A DNA stretch of 64,000 nt from Bin87 sp026710825 (GTDB lineage: Bacteria; Chloroflexota; Dehalococcoidia; Lucifugimonadales; UBA3495): the NCBI GenBank assembly GCA_965232815.1, contig OZ247427.1:496001-560000 (forward strand), read 5' to 3'. The translations under genes and the position numbers were made by a program. Every line of letters starts with the position of its first letter. Position 1 is the first letter of the stretch. Below are positions 25,051 to 32,513 of this stretch, in pieces. A model generated the notes under the pieces. That model was not told the origin of the DNA and ran no database searches. It saw nothing but the letters and a program-made list of their open reading frames with translations.

Positions 25051-26493
25051 CTAGGCCGAGGTCTCGTTTTCGTCGGAGGCGTCGGCTGCCGGTTCCGCCG
25101 CGGTTGCGTCCTCCGCTTCCGGAGTCTCGTTGGCGGGGGCTTCCTCAGTCTCGTCGGCGGGGGCTTCCTGTGGCGAATCATCGTCCGATTCGTCGAGTTT
25201 GCCCTGGGTGATTTCGGTCAGGCGCTCCAGGACTCTGCGACTGTGGAGCGAGGAGCGGATGTTGTCGCGGGTAGACTCGGAATCGAGGAACTGGCGCAGG
25301 TTGTCGAGGCTTTCCTGCTCGGCCTCTTCGCCGGTGGACATGTCGAAGAGACGGTCGGTCTCGGACTGGATGTCTTCGTCGGTGATCTCGATCTCCTCGG
25401 CCTCAGCGAGTTTCCGAAGGACCAGACCGCCGACCAGCCTGCGCTCGGCGCTGGGACGCATTTCATCGAGGAATTCCTCGTTGGATTTGCCCATGAAGCG
25501 GAGGTAGGTGGCCAGGTCAAGTCCCTGTTGCCGCAGCATTCGCTCGCGGTCAGCCTGCAACGCCTCGAGTTCACGCTCGTAGAGGATGGGAGAGGCGTTG
25601 ACCACCGCCGCTTCGCAGAGGGCCTCGAGGCTCTTCTGTTCCAACTCGTTTTGGGCGGCGGCTTCGGCCTGGTTGGTGAGAGATTCGCGGACACTGGACC
25701 GCAGGGCTTCCACATCGTCGAAACCCTCGCCCACCGACTTGGCGAATTCATCATCCAGTTCGGGCACGCTCTTTTCCTTAACGGAAAGGACGGACACCTT
25801 GAACTGGACCTCCTTGCCCGCGTATTGCTCGCGGGGATAGTCCTCCGGGATGGTGACGTTGAATTCGCTTTCTGCGTCCTCGGCCAAGCCAACCAAATTA
25901 GGAGCGAAACCAGGGAAGGGCAGTACGTTGTCCTCGTTGGGGATGTACTCCACGTCGTGATCATCGACCACGAGTTCCCCGTCGATCTCGCCGTTGACGT
26001 CGAGGTTCAGTCGGTCGCCGTACTCCGCGGCGCGTTCTACGGGCTCCCAAACGGCCTGTTCTTCCTGGAGGCGGGAGATTACGTCGTCGACCTGTTCCTC
26101 GCCGATCTCCACGGGTTCGGAATCGACACGCAGCGACCGGTAGTCGCCGAGTTCGACAGTGGGTTCAAGGGGAACGGTGGCGGTGAACGAAACCGGCTCC
26201 AGGTCGGTGACCTCGATGCTGGGTTCTCCGAAGGCCGAAACATCCTCATCGGTAAGGACTTTATCCAGGGTTTCGGGGACCATGAAGTCCAGCGCTTCCT
26301 GCAGGAGGGCCGTGCGCCCGACCATGCTCTCCACGATACTACGCGGGGCTTTGCCACGGCGGAAACCAGGGATGTTGATGCGGGAAACGGTGCGGCGGTA
26401 GGAACGTTCGAGGAAAGGGTTTTCGTCCTCGGTTTCCAGCTCCACCGAAAGCGTAATCTCGATGGGTGATACGTTGTCCCTGGTGACCCTCAC
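25051..26493 (-). CDS. tig: Trigger factor (ribosome-associated prolyl isomerase/chaperone)
   Basis: Binds the ribosome exit site and folds nascent chains. About 480 residues. The N-terminal ribosome-binding signature G-F-R-R-G-K-A-P is present, the middle FKBP-type domain contains Y-G-D-R-L-N-L-D and F-P-G-F-A-P-N-L-V-G-L, and the C-terminal arms are helical. An acidic, Ala/Glu/Pro-rich tail of about 55 residues is added at the end. GTG 26493 is preferred: AGGAG lies 10 bases upstream, whereas the GTG at 26502 is one base from it. Confidence 0.95.
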   Translation of the reverse strand: MRVTRDNVSPIEITLSVELETEDENPFLERSYRRTVSRINIPGFRRGKAPRSIVESMVGRTALLQEALDFMVPETLDKVLTDEDVSAFGEPSIEVTDLEPVSFTATVPLEPTVELGDYRSLRVDSEPVEIGEEQVDDVISRLQEEQAVWEPVERAAEYGDRLNLDVNGEIDGELVVDDHDVEYIPNEDNVLPFPGFAPNLVGLAEDAESEFNVTIPEDYPREQYAGKEVQFKVSVLSVKEKSVPELDDEFAKSVGEGFDDVEALRSSVRESLTNQAEAAAQNELEQKSLEALCEAAVVNASPILYERELEALQADRERMLRQQGLDLATYLRFMGKSNEEFLDEMRPSAERRLVGGLVLRKLAEAEEIEITDEDIQSETDRLFDMSTGEEAEQESLDNLRQFLDSESTRDNIRSSLHSRRVLERLTEITQGKLDESDDDSPQEAPADETEEAPANETPEAEDATAAEPAADASDENETSA

Positions 26494-26955
26494 GGCGGAC
26501 ACACTCCTATGGGAGAAGGATTAGCAAAAAGCGACGGGCAGAGCGGTATCCGCCGACCTACCCGGTACGCGATGCAGTATAGCACAACGCGCCAACGGAC
26601 AAGAAGCGAACCACCCTGAGACGCGTTGCCCGGACGTGGATTTATTGGCTGAAACGCGCCACCCGGAAAAGCAGGGACAATCGGCCTTTTGGGAACTTTT
26701 CAAAAAATCGGAAAATAATGCATTGCACATAATGGGCGCGATCCGGCCGCCGTTTGTTACATTTCCCGTTACACGCGTCTGGCACACATTGCCGGAACCG
26801 CGGATGCATAAATGTATTGACTGGGTCAGTGTGAAATGGTGACGGTACCGGCGGCTATGACATGGGCATGGTCCAATATTCATTGGGCCAATTTGCTGGT
26901 GTCACAGTCGGCCAGTTATAAGTTTGACGGGGCATCGGATAGCGATGTCGAGCCG
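26494..26955. other. Divergent control region between tig and rsmH
   Basis: A 462-bp stretch holding promoters for both directions. The plus-strand promoter for rsmH is listed separately. An AT-rich segment at about 26695-26745 could hold another. No mraZ or other short gene is visible; the frame open from 26836 into rsmH has no homology before 26956. Confidence 0.5.
26893..26921 (+). promoter_or_regulatory. Predicted promoter for rsmH-ftsA-ftsZ
   Basis: TTGCTG (26893-26898) and TTATAA (26916-26921) are exactly 17 bp apart. Transcription would begin near 26929, downstream of the in-frame ATG at 26836 and 25-30 bases before the GTG at 26956. Confidence 0.45.
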
Positions 26956-27864
26956 GTGCATCAGCCGGTGTTGTTAGCGGAATCGCTACAGTTTCTGGCG
27001 GTGGCTGCCGGCGGAACCTACGTGGACGGAACGCTGGGCGAAGGCGGACACACGCTGGAAATACTGGAGGCGTCGGGCCCGAATGGCGTGGTCCTGGGGA
27101 TCGACCGGGACCCCCGGTCGGTAGCGGTCGCGCGGCGGCGCCTGGATTCGTACGGCGGTCGCGCCGTTTTGGTGCATGGCAACTACGCCGATATGCAACG
27201 AATCGCCGGAGACAATGGGATCACCGCGGTGGATGGGATTCTGCTGGACCTGGGGTTTTCGTCGCGCCAGGTCAACACGGCCGGATACGGTTTTTCATTC
27301 CAGACGGACGAACCGTTGGACATGCGGTACGACCAGGATGGCGAGACGGCGGCGGACATCGTCAACTCGTCGAACGAGAGCGACCTGGCCGACGTCATCT
27401 TCCAGCATGGCGAGGAGCGGAGAAGCCGCGCTATTGCGCGGGCAATCGTGCGCAACAGGCCGATCTTCACCACCGGCCAATTGGCGGAAGTGGTGGCGCG
27501 AGCGGTTGGCGGCCGGCGCGGCGGGCGACATCCCGCGACGCGGACCTTCCAAGCCCTGCGCATCGCGGTGAACCGGGAGCTGGAGCAGGTTGAAGCAGGG
27601 CTGGCCGCGGCCGGGGATCTGTTGAAGCCGGGCGGTCGGTTGGCGGTGATCAGCTACCACAGCCTGGAAGACCGGCTGGTAAAGGAATGGATGGACCGCG
27701 AGACGGCTACGTGCGTTTGCCCACCTGACTTCCCGGTATGCGTGTGTGAACAGGAACCACGGTTCAGAGTTGTGCGGCGCCGGATAGTCCGACCCTCCGA
27801 GCAGGAGATAACGCAGAACCCTCGCAGCCGAAGCGCCAGATTGAGAGTGGTGGAACGGATTTGA
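26956..27864 (+). CDS. rsmH: 16S rRNA (cytosine(1402)-N4)-methyltransferase RsmH
   Basis: Methylates C1402 of 16S rRNA using SAM. About 302 residues from the GTG at 26956, giving the family-typical start H-Q-P-V-L-L-A-E-S-L. Seen are the SAM-binding D-G-T-L-G-E-G-G-H, I-L-L-D-L-G-F-S-S-R-Q, G-G-R-R-G-G-R-H-P-A-T-R-T-F-Q-A-L-R and S-Y-H-S-L-E-D-R-L-V-K. An upstream in-frame ATG at 26836 would add 40 residues without homology and lies before the predicted promoter. A Cys-rich insert (C-V-C-P...C-V-C) near the end is seen in many RsmH proteins. Confidence 0.93.
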   Translation: MHQPVLLAESLQFLAVAAGGTYVDGTLGEGGHTLEILEASGPNGVVLGIDRDPRSVAVARRRLDSYGGRAVLVHGNYADMQRIAGDNGITAVDGILLDLGFSSRQVNTAGYGFSFQTDEPLDMRYDQDGETAADIVNSSNESDLADVIFQHGEERRSRAIARAIVRNRPIFTTGQLAEVVARAVGGRRGGRHPATRTFQALRIAVNRELEQVEAGLAAAGDLLKPGGRLAVISYHSLEDRLVKEWMDRETATCVCPPDFPVCVCEQEPRFRVVRRRIVRPSEQEITQNPRSRSARLRVVERI

Positions 27865-27929
27865 GAGATACACGCGCCGTCAAACCATTCCGTCGCAAAC
27901 ACGAAACCCAGGGAAAGGATAGCTCAAGC

Positions 27930-29201
27930 ATGGCAAGGGAACCGATATACGCAGTCATTGACATCGGCACGAGCAAGATAGTTTCGATCGTGGCCCGATT
28001 GGGAGCGGAGGGCGAACTGAAACCGCTTGGCATGGGCTCCGTGCAATCGTTGGGGGTGCAGCAGGGGATCATCGATGATTTCTCGGAGGTTACCGACGGG
28101 GTGCGGTCGTGCCTGGATGAATGCCTGCGATACATGGGGCGCAACCCCCTGGGCAGCGTACACGCGGTAGTGAACGGCGAGCATCTGGTCGGGACTAATT
28201 CATCGGAAGGACTGCGCAACGGCGCTGAACCGGTGACGGTCACGGAGCAGCATTTGCGATCGTTGATCAGCGGAGCCGCGGGCTCCCTGCAGGAGCAGGC
28301 TGACAGCGCGAGCCATCAGACGCTGCACATCATACCGATGCGCTACAGGCTTGACGGGGTTGATGGAGTGAGGAATCCCACTGGATTGCACACCAATGAA
28401 CTCCAATTGGAGGCCCATGTGGTGCGTGGAGCGTCCATCCCATTGGGCAACACGGTCAGGGCGTTGCAGTCCAGCAAAGTACCCATCGAGGGGCTGGTGT
28501 CACACCCCCTGGCGTCGGCGGAAGGCGTGCTGACGGCCGACGAGCGGGAGATGGGAGTCGCTTGCATTGACATAGGAGCCGGGACGATCAAGGTGGCGGT
28601 ATACCGCGGGGGCACGCCTTATTTCTCATCGGTGGTCGCGATGGGCAGCAACCAGTTGACCCGGGATCTGGCGGTCTCGCTGCGAGTGCCGTACCAGATG
28701 GCCGAAGAACTGAAGATTGAATACGGCCACGCCATACCTGACGACCTGGATCCAAATGAAGACGTGGTGCTGCCGGCAACCCAAATGCAATCGAGACGCA
28801 CGATGCAGCGCAAGGAGTTGTGCCAACCGCTGTATCTGCGCAGCATCCAGATGCTGAAGCTGATTCACGAGGAGTTGTGCAGGGCCGAGTTGACGGAGTT
28901 GCCCGGGGGAATAGTGCTCACCGGCGGCGGAGCCAAGATGCGCGGTTTCGGCGAGATGACATCGCGCGGGCTCAGGACGCAGGTGCGACTGGGAGCGCCC
29001 CTCTGGTATGCCGGGCTGCCGGAGTCGTTGCGCCAACCCGAGTATGCGGCCGCGCTCGGCACGTTGCAGTGGGCGGTGAAACACCGACACTTGACGGATC
29101 GCGGACGCGTTAAAGAGGATACCGGGAAGGGTTGGTCGCCCGCTTCGCTGTTCCGTCGTCCGTTTGCCCGGTCCGGAGCGAGGGAAGAGACGGCCGAATG
29201 A
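27930..29201 (+). CDS. ftsA: Cell division protein FtsA
   Basis: Actin-like protein that tethers FtsZ to the membrane. About 423 residues from ATG 27930, which has AAGGA upstream; an in-frame TTG at 27861 would overlap rsmH. The start Y-A-V-I-D-I-G-T-S-K-I, the second phosphate motif C-I-D-I-G-A-G-T-I-K and the adenosine motif L-T-G-G-G-A-K are family hallmarks. The C-terminal end (W-S-P-A-S-L-F-R-R-P-F) could be the amphipathic membrane-targeting helix. It lies 65 bp after rsmH and 131 bp before ftsZ. Confidence 0.94.
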   Translation: MAREPIYAVIDIGTSKIVSIVARLGAEGELKPLGMGSVQSLGVQQGIIDDFSEVTDGVRSCLDECLRYMGRNPLGSVHAVVNGEHLVGTNSSEGLRNGAEPVTVTEQHLRSLISGAAGSLQEQADSASHQTLHIIPMRYRLDGVDGVRNPTGLHTNELQLEAHVVRGASIPLGNTVRALQSSKVPIEGLVSHPLASAEGVLTADEREMGVACIDIGAGTIKVAVYRGGTPYFSSVVAMGSNQLTRDLAVSLRVPYQMAEELKIEYGHAIPDDLDPNEDVVLPATQMQSRRTMQRKELCQPLYLRSIQMLKLIHEELCRAELTELPGGIVLTGGGAKMRGFGEMTSRGLRTQVRLGAPLWYAGLPESLRQPEYAAALGTLQWAVKHRHLTDRGRVKEDTGKGWSPASLFRRPFARSGAREETAE

Positions 29202-29332
29202 TAGCCAAAATTTGCGCGATGCCGTGACGGGGGCAAGGCCCCAACTCATCGGAACGGCATCGGCAAGGTTTATTCAAGATAACGCAATCAGAAAAGGCGT
29301 TTTAAAGCGCCAACATCAGGAGGAACCACGAA

Positions 29333-30475
29333 ATGATTTTCCCAGACAATTCCGCATCATGGGAACCGGCTGGCGGGTTTGAGGAGGGCGACGGCATGAT
29401 TCCCGAGATCGGCCGCGGCGTTCCGCTCATCAAGGTCGCGGGTGTTGGCGGCGGGGGATCAAACGCGGTCAGCCGGATGTACAAAGACAAGCTTCCGGTC
29501 GTGGAATACTACGCTCTCAACACCGACGCGCAGCACCTGTCGCGGTGCGACGTTCACTATCGTATAGCGCTGGGACGCAACCTGACGCGCGGACTAGGAG
29601 CGGGTGCGCAGCCCGAACTGGGACGCCAGGCCGCCGAGGAGTCCCGGTCGGATATCGAGCAGGCGATGCGCGGAGCCGACATGGTCTTCGTGGCGGTCGG
29701 CATGGGCGGCGGAACCGGAACCGGCGCCGCGCCCGTGGTGGCACAGATTGCCAAAGAGACCGGCGCTCTGACGATCGCGGTGGTGAGCCGACCGTTCGGA
29801 TTCGAAGCGCAGACCCGCCGGCGCAACGCCGAAGAAGGCCTGGAACGGCTGCGGGACCAGGTAGACACCATGATCGTGATACCCAACGACCGTCTGCTGG
29901 TGTTGAACGAGGAGCAACCCGACTCCTATTCGTGGGAGGACGCGCTGAAGCTGGCAGACTCGGTATTGCACCAGGGTATCAGCGCCATCGCCGAGGTGGT
30001 AACCGTACCCGGCGAGATCAACGTGGACTTCGCGGACGTCAAGACGATCCTGACGGGAGCCGGCCAGGCGTGGCTGTCCATCGGGAGAGGCCGGGGACCC
30101 GAACGTGCCCGTGACGCCGCGCGTCAATGCACGGAAAGCCCCCTCCTGGACATATCCCTGGAGGGAGCCCGACGGATCCTGTTCGTGCTGACCGGCGGCA
30201 ACAACATGTCGCTGCAGGAGGTTCAGCAGGCAGCCGCGGTGGTGGAAGACCTGGCGGACCCCAACGCCAACATCATCTTCGGTACCAACAAGGACGCCCG
30301 GCTGGATGACGAGGTGAAGATGACGATGGTGGCGGCGGACTTCCCGGCCACGGTCCAAGAGCCGGAGGATGACATCGCCAGGCTGCTGGGCGAGATGGAG
30401 GTTCCGGAGCGCAGCGATTACGAGCTGCCCACGTTCCTCCAAAACCGGCAGAACCGACGAGGATTTTTCCGGTAA
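29333..30475 (+). CDS. ftsZ: Cell division GTPase FtsZ
   Basis: Tubulin-like GTPase forming the division ring. 380 residues. The G-box G-G-G-T-G-T-G is at 125-131; N-terminal V-A-G-V-G-G-G-G-S-N-A-V lies at 35-46, and the T7 loop N-V-D-F-A-D-V-K is present. Sequence after residue 330 is short; the C-terminal peptide E-L-P-T-F-L-Q-N-R-Q with a basic end resembles the FtsA-binding tail. AGGAGG precedes the ATG. The segment around N-T-D-A-Q-H-L is more divergent than in most bacteria. The gene is closed by a strong terminator. Confidence 0.96.
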   Translation: MIFPDNSASWEPAGGFEEGDGMIPEIGRGVPLIKVAGVGGGGSNAVSRMYKDKLPVVEYYALNTDAQHLSRCDVHYRIALGRNLTRGLGAGAQPELGRQAAEESRSDIEQAMRGADMVFVAVGMGGGTGTGAAPVVAQIAKETGALTIAVVSRPFGFEAQTRRRNAEEGLERLRDQVDTMIVIPNDRLLVLNEEQPDSYSWEDALKLADSVLHQGISAIAEVVTVPGEINVDFADVKTILTGAGQAWLSIGRGRGPERARDAARQCTESPLLDISLEGARRILFVLTGGNNMSLQEVQQAAAVVEDLADPNANIIFGTNKDARLDDEVKMTMVAADFPATVQEPEDDIARLLGEMEVPERSDYELPTFLQNRQNRRGFFR

Positions 30476-30498
30476 ATCGCAGAGCGTATAACCCCTAG

Positions 30499-30534
30499 AA
30501 TCCCCGGCTCCGTTTCGGAGCCGGGGATTTTTTT
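30499..30534 (+). terminator. Strong rho-independent terminator after ftsZ
   Basis: A 14-bp perfect stem (AATCCCCGGCTCCG and complement) with a three-base loop is followed by an unbroken run of T. It ends the rsmH-ftsA-ftsZ unit 24 bp after the ftsZ stop. Confidence 0.95.
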
Positions 30535-30655
30535 GTTGCCGTTTGCAGCGCGGCATGACGGCGGGAAATTGCTGTCGCAGCGCTGCACCGAGAGAGCCTG
30601 ATCGGGAAGCCCTAAAATCCCGCGAAAATTGCTCGAAAGTGTCGCCCGCTGTTAA

Positions 30656-30686
30656 TTGACAGTCACAAGTGGCGCTAGTCTATAAT
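30656..30686 (+). promoter_or_regulatory. Predicted promoter of nrdR
   Basis: Consensus TTGACA (30656-30661) and TATAAT (30681-30686) are separated by 19 bp, slightly longer than optimal. This implies a leader of about 90 bases before the nrdR ATG. Confidence 0.6.
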
Positions 30687-30693
30687 CCCGAAT

Positions 30694-30757
30694 ACAAGAA
30701 ATTGTGGTCGTTGTGTCCCCAGGCACAACATATACGGTTTCAAAAAATTGTTTGAAA
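30694..30757 (+). promoter_or_regulatory. Leader of nrdR with inverted repeats and candidate NrdR boxes
   Basis: Inverted repeats GTTGTG/CACAAC (30710-30729) and TTTCAAA/TTTGAAA (30738-30757) are seen. ACAACATATACGGT at 30725 matches 10 of 14 positions of the NrdR box consensus as I remember it; a weaker match starts at 30694, exactly 31 bp upstream, the usual box spacing. Autoregulation is an inference. Confidence 0.35.
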
Positions 30758-30782
30758 AATAGACCAAAAGGCAACCGATTTT

Positions 30783-31316
30783 ATGAAATGCCCCTATTGC
30801 GAAGAGAGCCAGAGCAAGGTAACGGACTCCAGGGACACCGAAAATGGCATCCGACGGCGCCGGGAGTGCCTCTCCTGCGGGCGGCGTTTCACCACCCACG
30901 AACAGGTACGATTGCCAACTTTGCTCGTAGAAAAAAGAGACGGCCGCAGACAGGAATTTGACCGCGCCAAGTTGCAAACGGGAGTCGACATCGCGTGCAC
31001 CCGGAGGCCGTTGCCCCGGCGAGATGTGGACCGACTGGTTGACGACATAGAAACGGAGTTGCAGCGGTTGGGGAGCGGACTGGTCAAGTCCCGGGATTTG
31101 GGTTTGATGGTGCTGGAGCGCCTGCGACCCCTGGATGAAGTGGCGTACATGCGGTACGCATCGGTGTACTACGACTTTCAGGATGCGAATGACTTTGAGG
31201 AACGGGCCCGGACGCTGAAAGAAGGGCAACCGGAACCGTTGATGAGCGTAGTCGCGATGGCCTCGCGACGCACCCGCCAGCGGCGAACCACCCGCCGGGG
31301 CGGTACAAACGCTTAA
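30783..31316 (+). CDS. nrdR: Transcriptional repressor NrdR
   Basis: Nucleotide-sensing repressor of ribonucleotide reductase genes. The N-terminal zinc ribbon has Cys3, Cys6, Cys29 and Cys32 with R-R-R-R-E-C-L-S-C-G-R-R-F-T-T, followed by an ATP-cone (about 46-136) with V-E-K-R-D-G and V-A-Y-M-R-Y-A-S-V-Y. The 177-residue chain is about 25 longer than usual, owing to a basic Arg-rich tail. It lies 1.2 kb upstream of the class II reductase gene nrdJ, its likely target. Confidence 0.96.
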   Translation: MKCPYCEESQSKVTDSRDTENGIRRRRECLSCGRRFTTHEQVRLPTLLVEKRDGRRQEFDRAKLQTGVDIACTRRPLPRRDVDRLVDDIETELQRLGSGLVKSRDLGLMVLERLRPLDEVAYMRYASVYYDFQDANDFEERARTLKEGQPEPLMSVVAMASRRTRQRRTTRRGGTNA

Positions 31317-31362
31317 TTTTCCTACCACGGCGCGAGCCACCGTCGCTGTGGGGATTTTCGCA

Positions 31363-31758
31363 ATGAATCCAAACGCAATTAATTTTGAGACCAATGGCGG
31401 CCCGGCATCGCCACCAACGCCGGGCGCCGCAGGTCATGCCACCACGGCAAAAATGCTAACTGCTCGCCAACCACTACCATCGGAGGTGTTTAACACCATC
31501 ATGAGCAGCAGCGTTCAGTACTCCGCCTTTACGAGGCTATTGACCCACAACAATCGGGTTCACGATATGGAGGATATGCTGCGGAAGATGTGGGTCCCGT
31601 CAGACTGGGAAAACAGCGACGCGGACTATGGCGAATCGTGGATACCAAACCCCTTTGCGGAACTGCAAGACGACATGGACCGGGAGTCCCGGGCGTGCCT
31701 GGTGAGCTGCTGGGCAGCGTTGCCAGTGCAGCGTGAGGAGGACGACCTCTTTGCGTAG
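31363..31758 (+). CDS. Hypothetical protein between nrdR and nrdJ
   Basis: A 131-residue acidic protein from ATG 31363, 46 bp after nrdR. No known motif is seen. The first 40 residues are Ala/Pro/Gly-rich and probably disordered; the rest has Trp- and Asp-rich segments (W-V-P-S-D-W-E-N, E-S-W-I-P-N-P-F). The ribosome site is weak. Codon use looks coding. Position between nrdR and nrdJ on the same strand suggests co-transcription. Confidence 0.55.
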   Translation: MNPNAINFETNGGPASPPTPGAAGHATTAKMLTARQPLPSEVFNTIMSSSVQYSAFTRLLTHNNRVHDMEDMLRKMWVPSDWENSDADYGESWIPNPFAELQDDMDRESRACLVSCWAALPVQREEDDLFA

Positions 31759-31920
31759 CCGGAACCCGGGAATCGCGCGAGCGTGGCAACCATGCCACTG
31801 GCTTTCTGCGTTCAGCGATTCCGGGATCCAGACCAGCGAATGATCACAAGACGGCGCGCAGAATCGTCGGTTTCAAGATTCACGCGCCAGCAGGGGCAAA
31901 CCGCCCCGGAGCTTTAACTG

Positions 31921-32367
31921 ATGCAGCAAATTGTTCAGTACAAAGTTGAAATCAACTGCGGCCCATGCCCGGATGGGTATGTTTCGCGGATCGCGAGGCA
32001 ACTGCAGACCGCTTTTCCGGTGACCAGTTGCCAAAGCACCACAACGGGTTTGACGATGCGCATGATTTCGGGACACCGATTCGCCGACGGAGCGTTGAGG
32101 GATTTTGCCGACATGGTCGGGGAAACCCTCACCAGCTTCGGAATCGCCATGACCATGGGCGTGGTGCGGATGGTAATCCGGCAGGCTTCGTATCACGCAG
32201 GAGTCATGCAGCGGGTCCAGGACTTTGCAGCGACTGTGACCGGGATAGACTGGAGGCCGGCGCGCGAAATCCCGGTGTTCTATTTCTACAAGGGATTGCG
32301 GTTCGACCTGGACCTTTCGGCGCGACTGAAAGCGCTGAATCGGGTGGAACAAGCCGGCGCTTTTTAG
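31921..32367 (+). CDS. Hypothetical protein upstream of nrdJ
   Basis: A 148-residue protein with no family I recognise. It starts with Q-Y-K-V-E-I-N-C-G-P-C-P-D-G-Y, which has a C-x-x-C. The middle is mildly hydrophobic (G-I-A-M-T-M-G-V-V-R-M-V-I) and the end is R-P-A-R-E-I-P-V-F-Y-F-Y-K-G-L-R-F-D-L. Balanced composition and a full-length frame argue it is real. It is 146 bp upstream of nrdJ. Confidence 0.6.
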   Translation: MQQIVQYKVEINCGPCPDGYVSRIARQLQTAFPVTSCQSTTTGLTMRMISGHRFADGALRDFADMVGETLTSFGIAMTMGVVRMVIRQASYHAGVMQRVQDFAATVTGIDWRPAREIPVFYFYKGLRFDLDLSARLKALNRVEQAGAF

Positions 32368-32513
32368 TAAGGTTATGTCGCGTCACAGTCCGGCGTATCG
32401 CAACTGGTTGATGTGGCGCGAACGAACCAACCTGGCAAGTAAATCCATTAAGTTGCTTGCTGGGGTCACGGCAAATACAGAACCTAATTTTGCACATTGG
32501 CAGGGAGGAAATC

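Noticed and set aside
25036..26469. 477-residue open frame on the plus strand opposite tig
   Set aside because: It lies entirely over trigger factor, and its translation has the Gly/Val-rich composition of an antisense shadow.
32368..32513. Cobalamin riboswitch before nrdJ
   Set aside because: No B12-box-like sequence or suitable fold could be recognised in the 146 bp.
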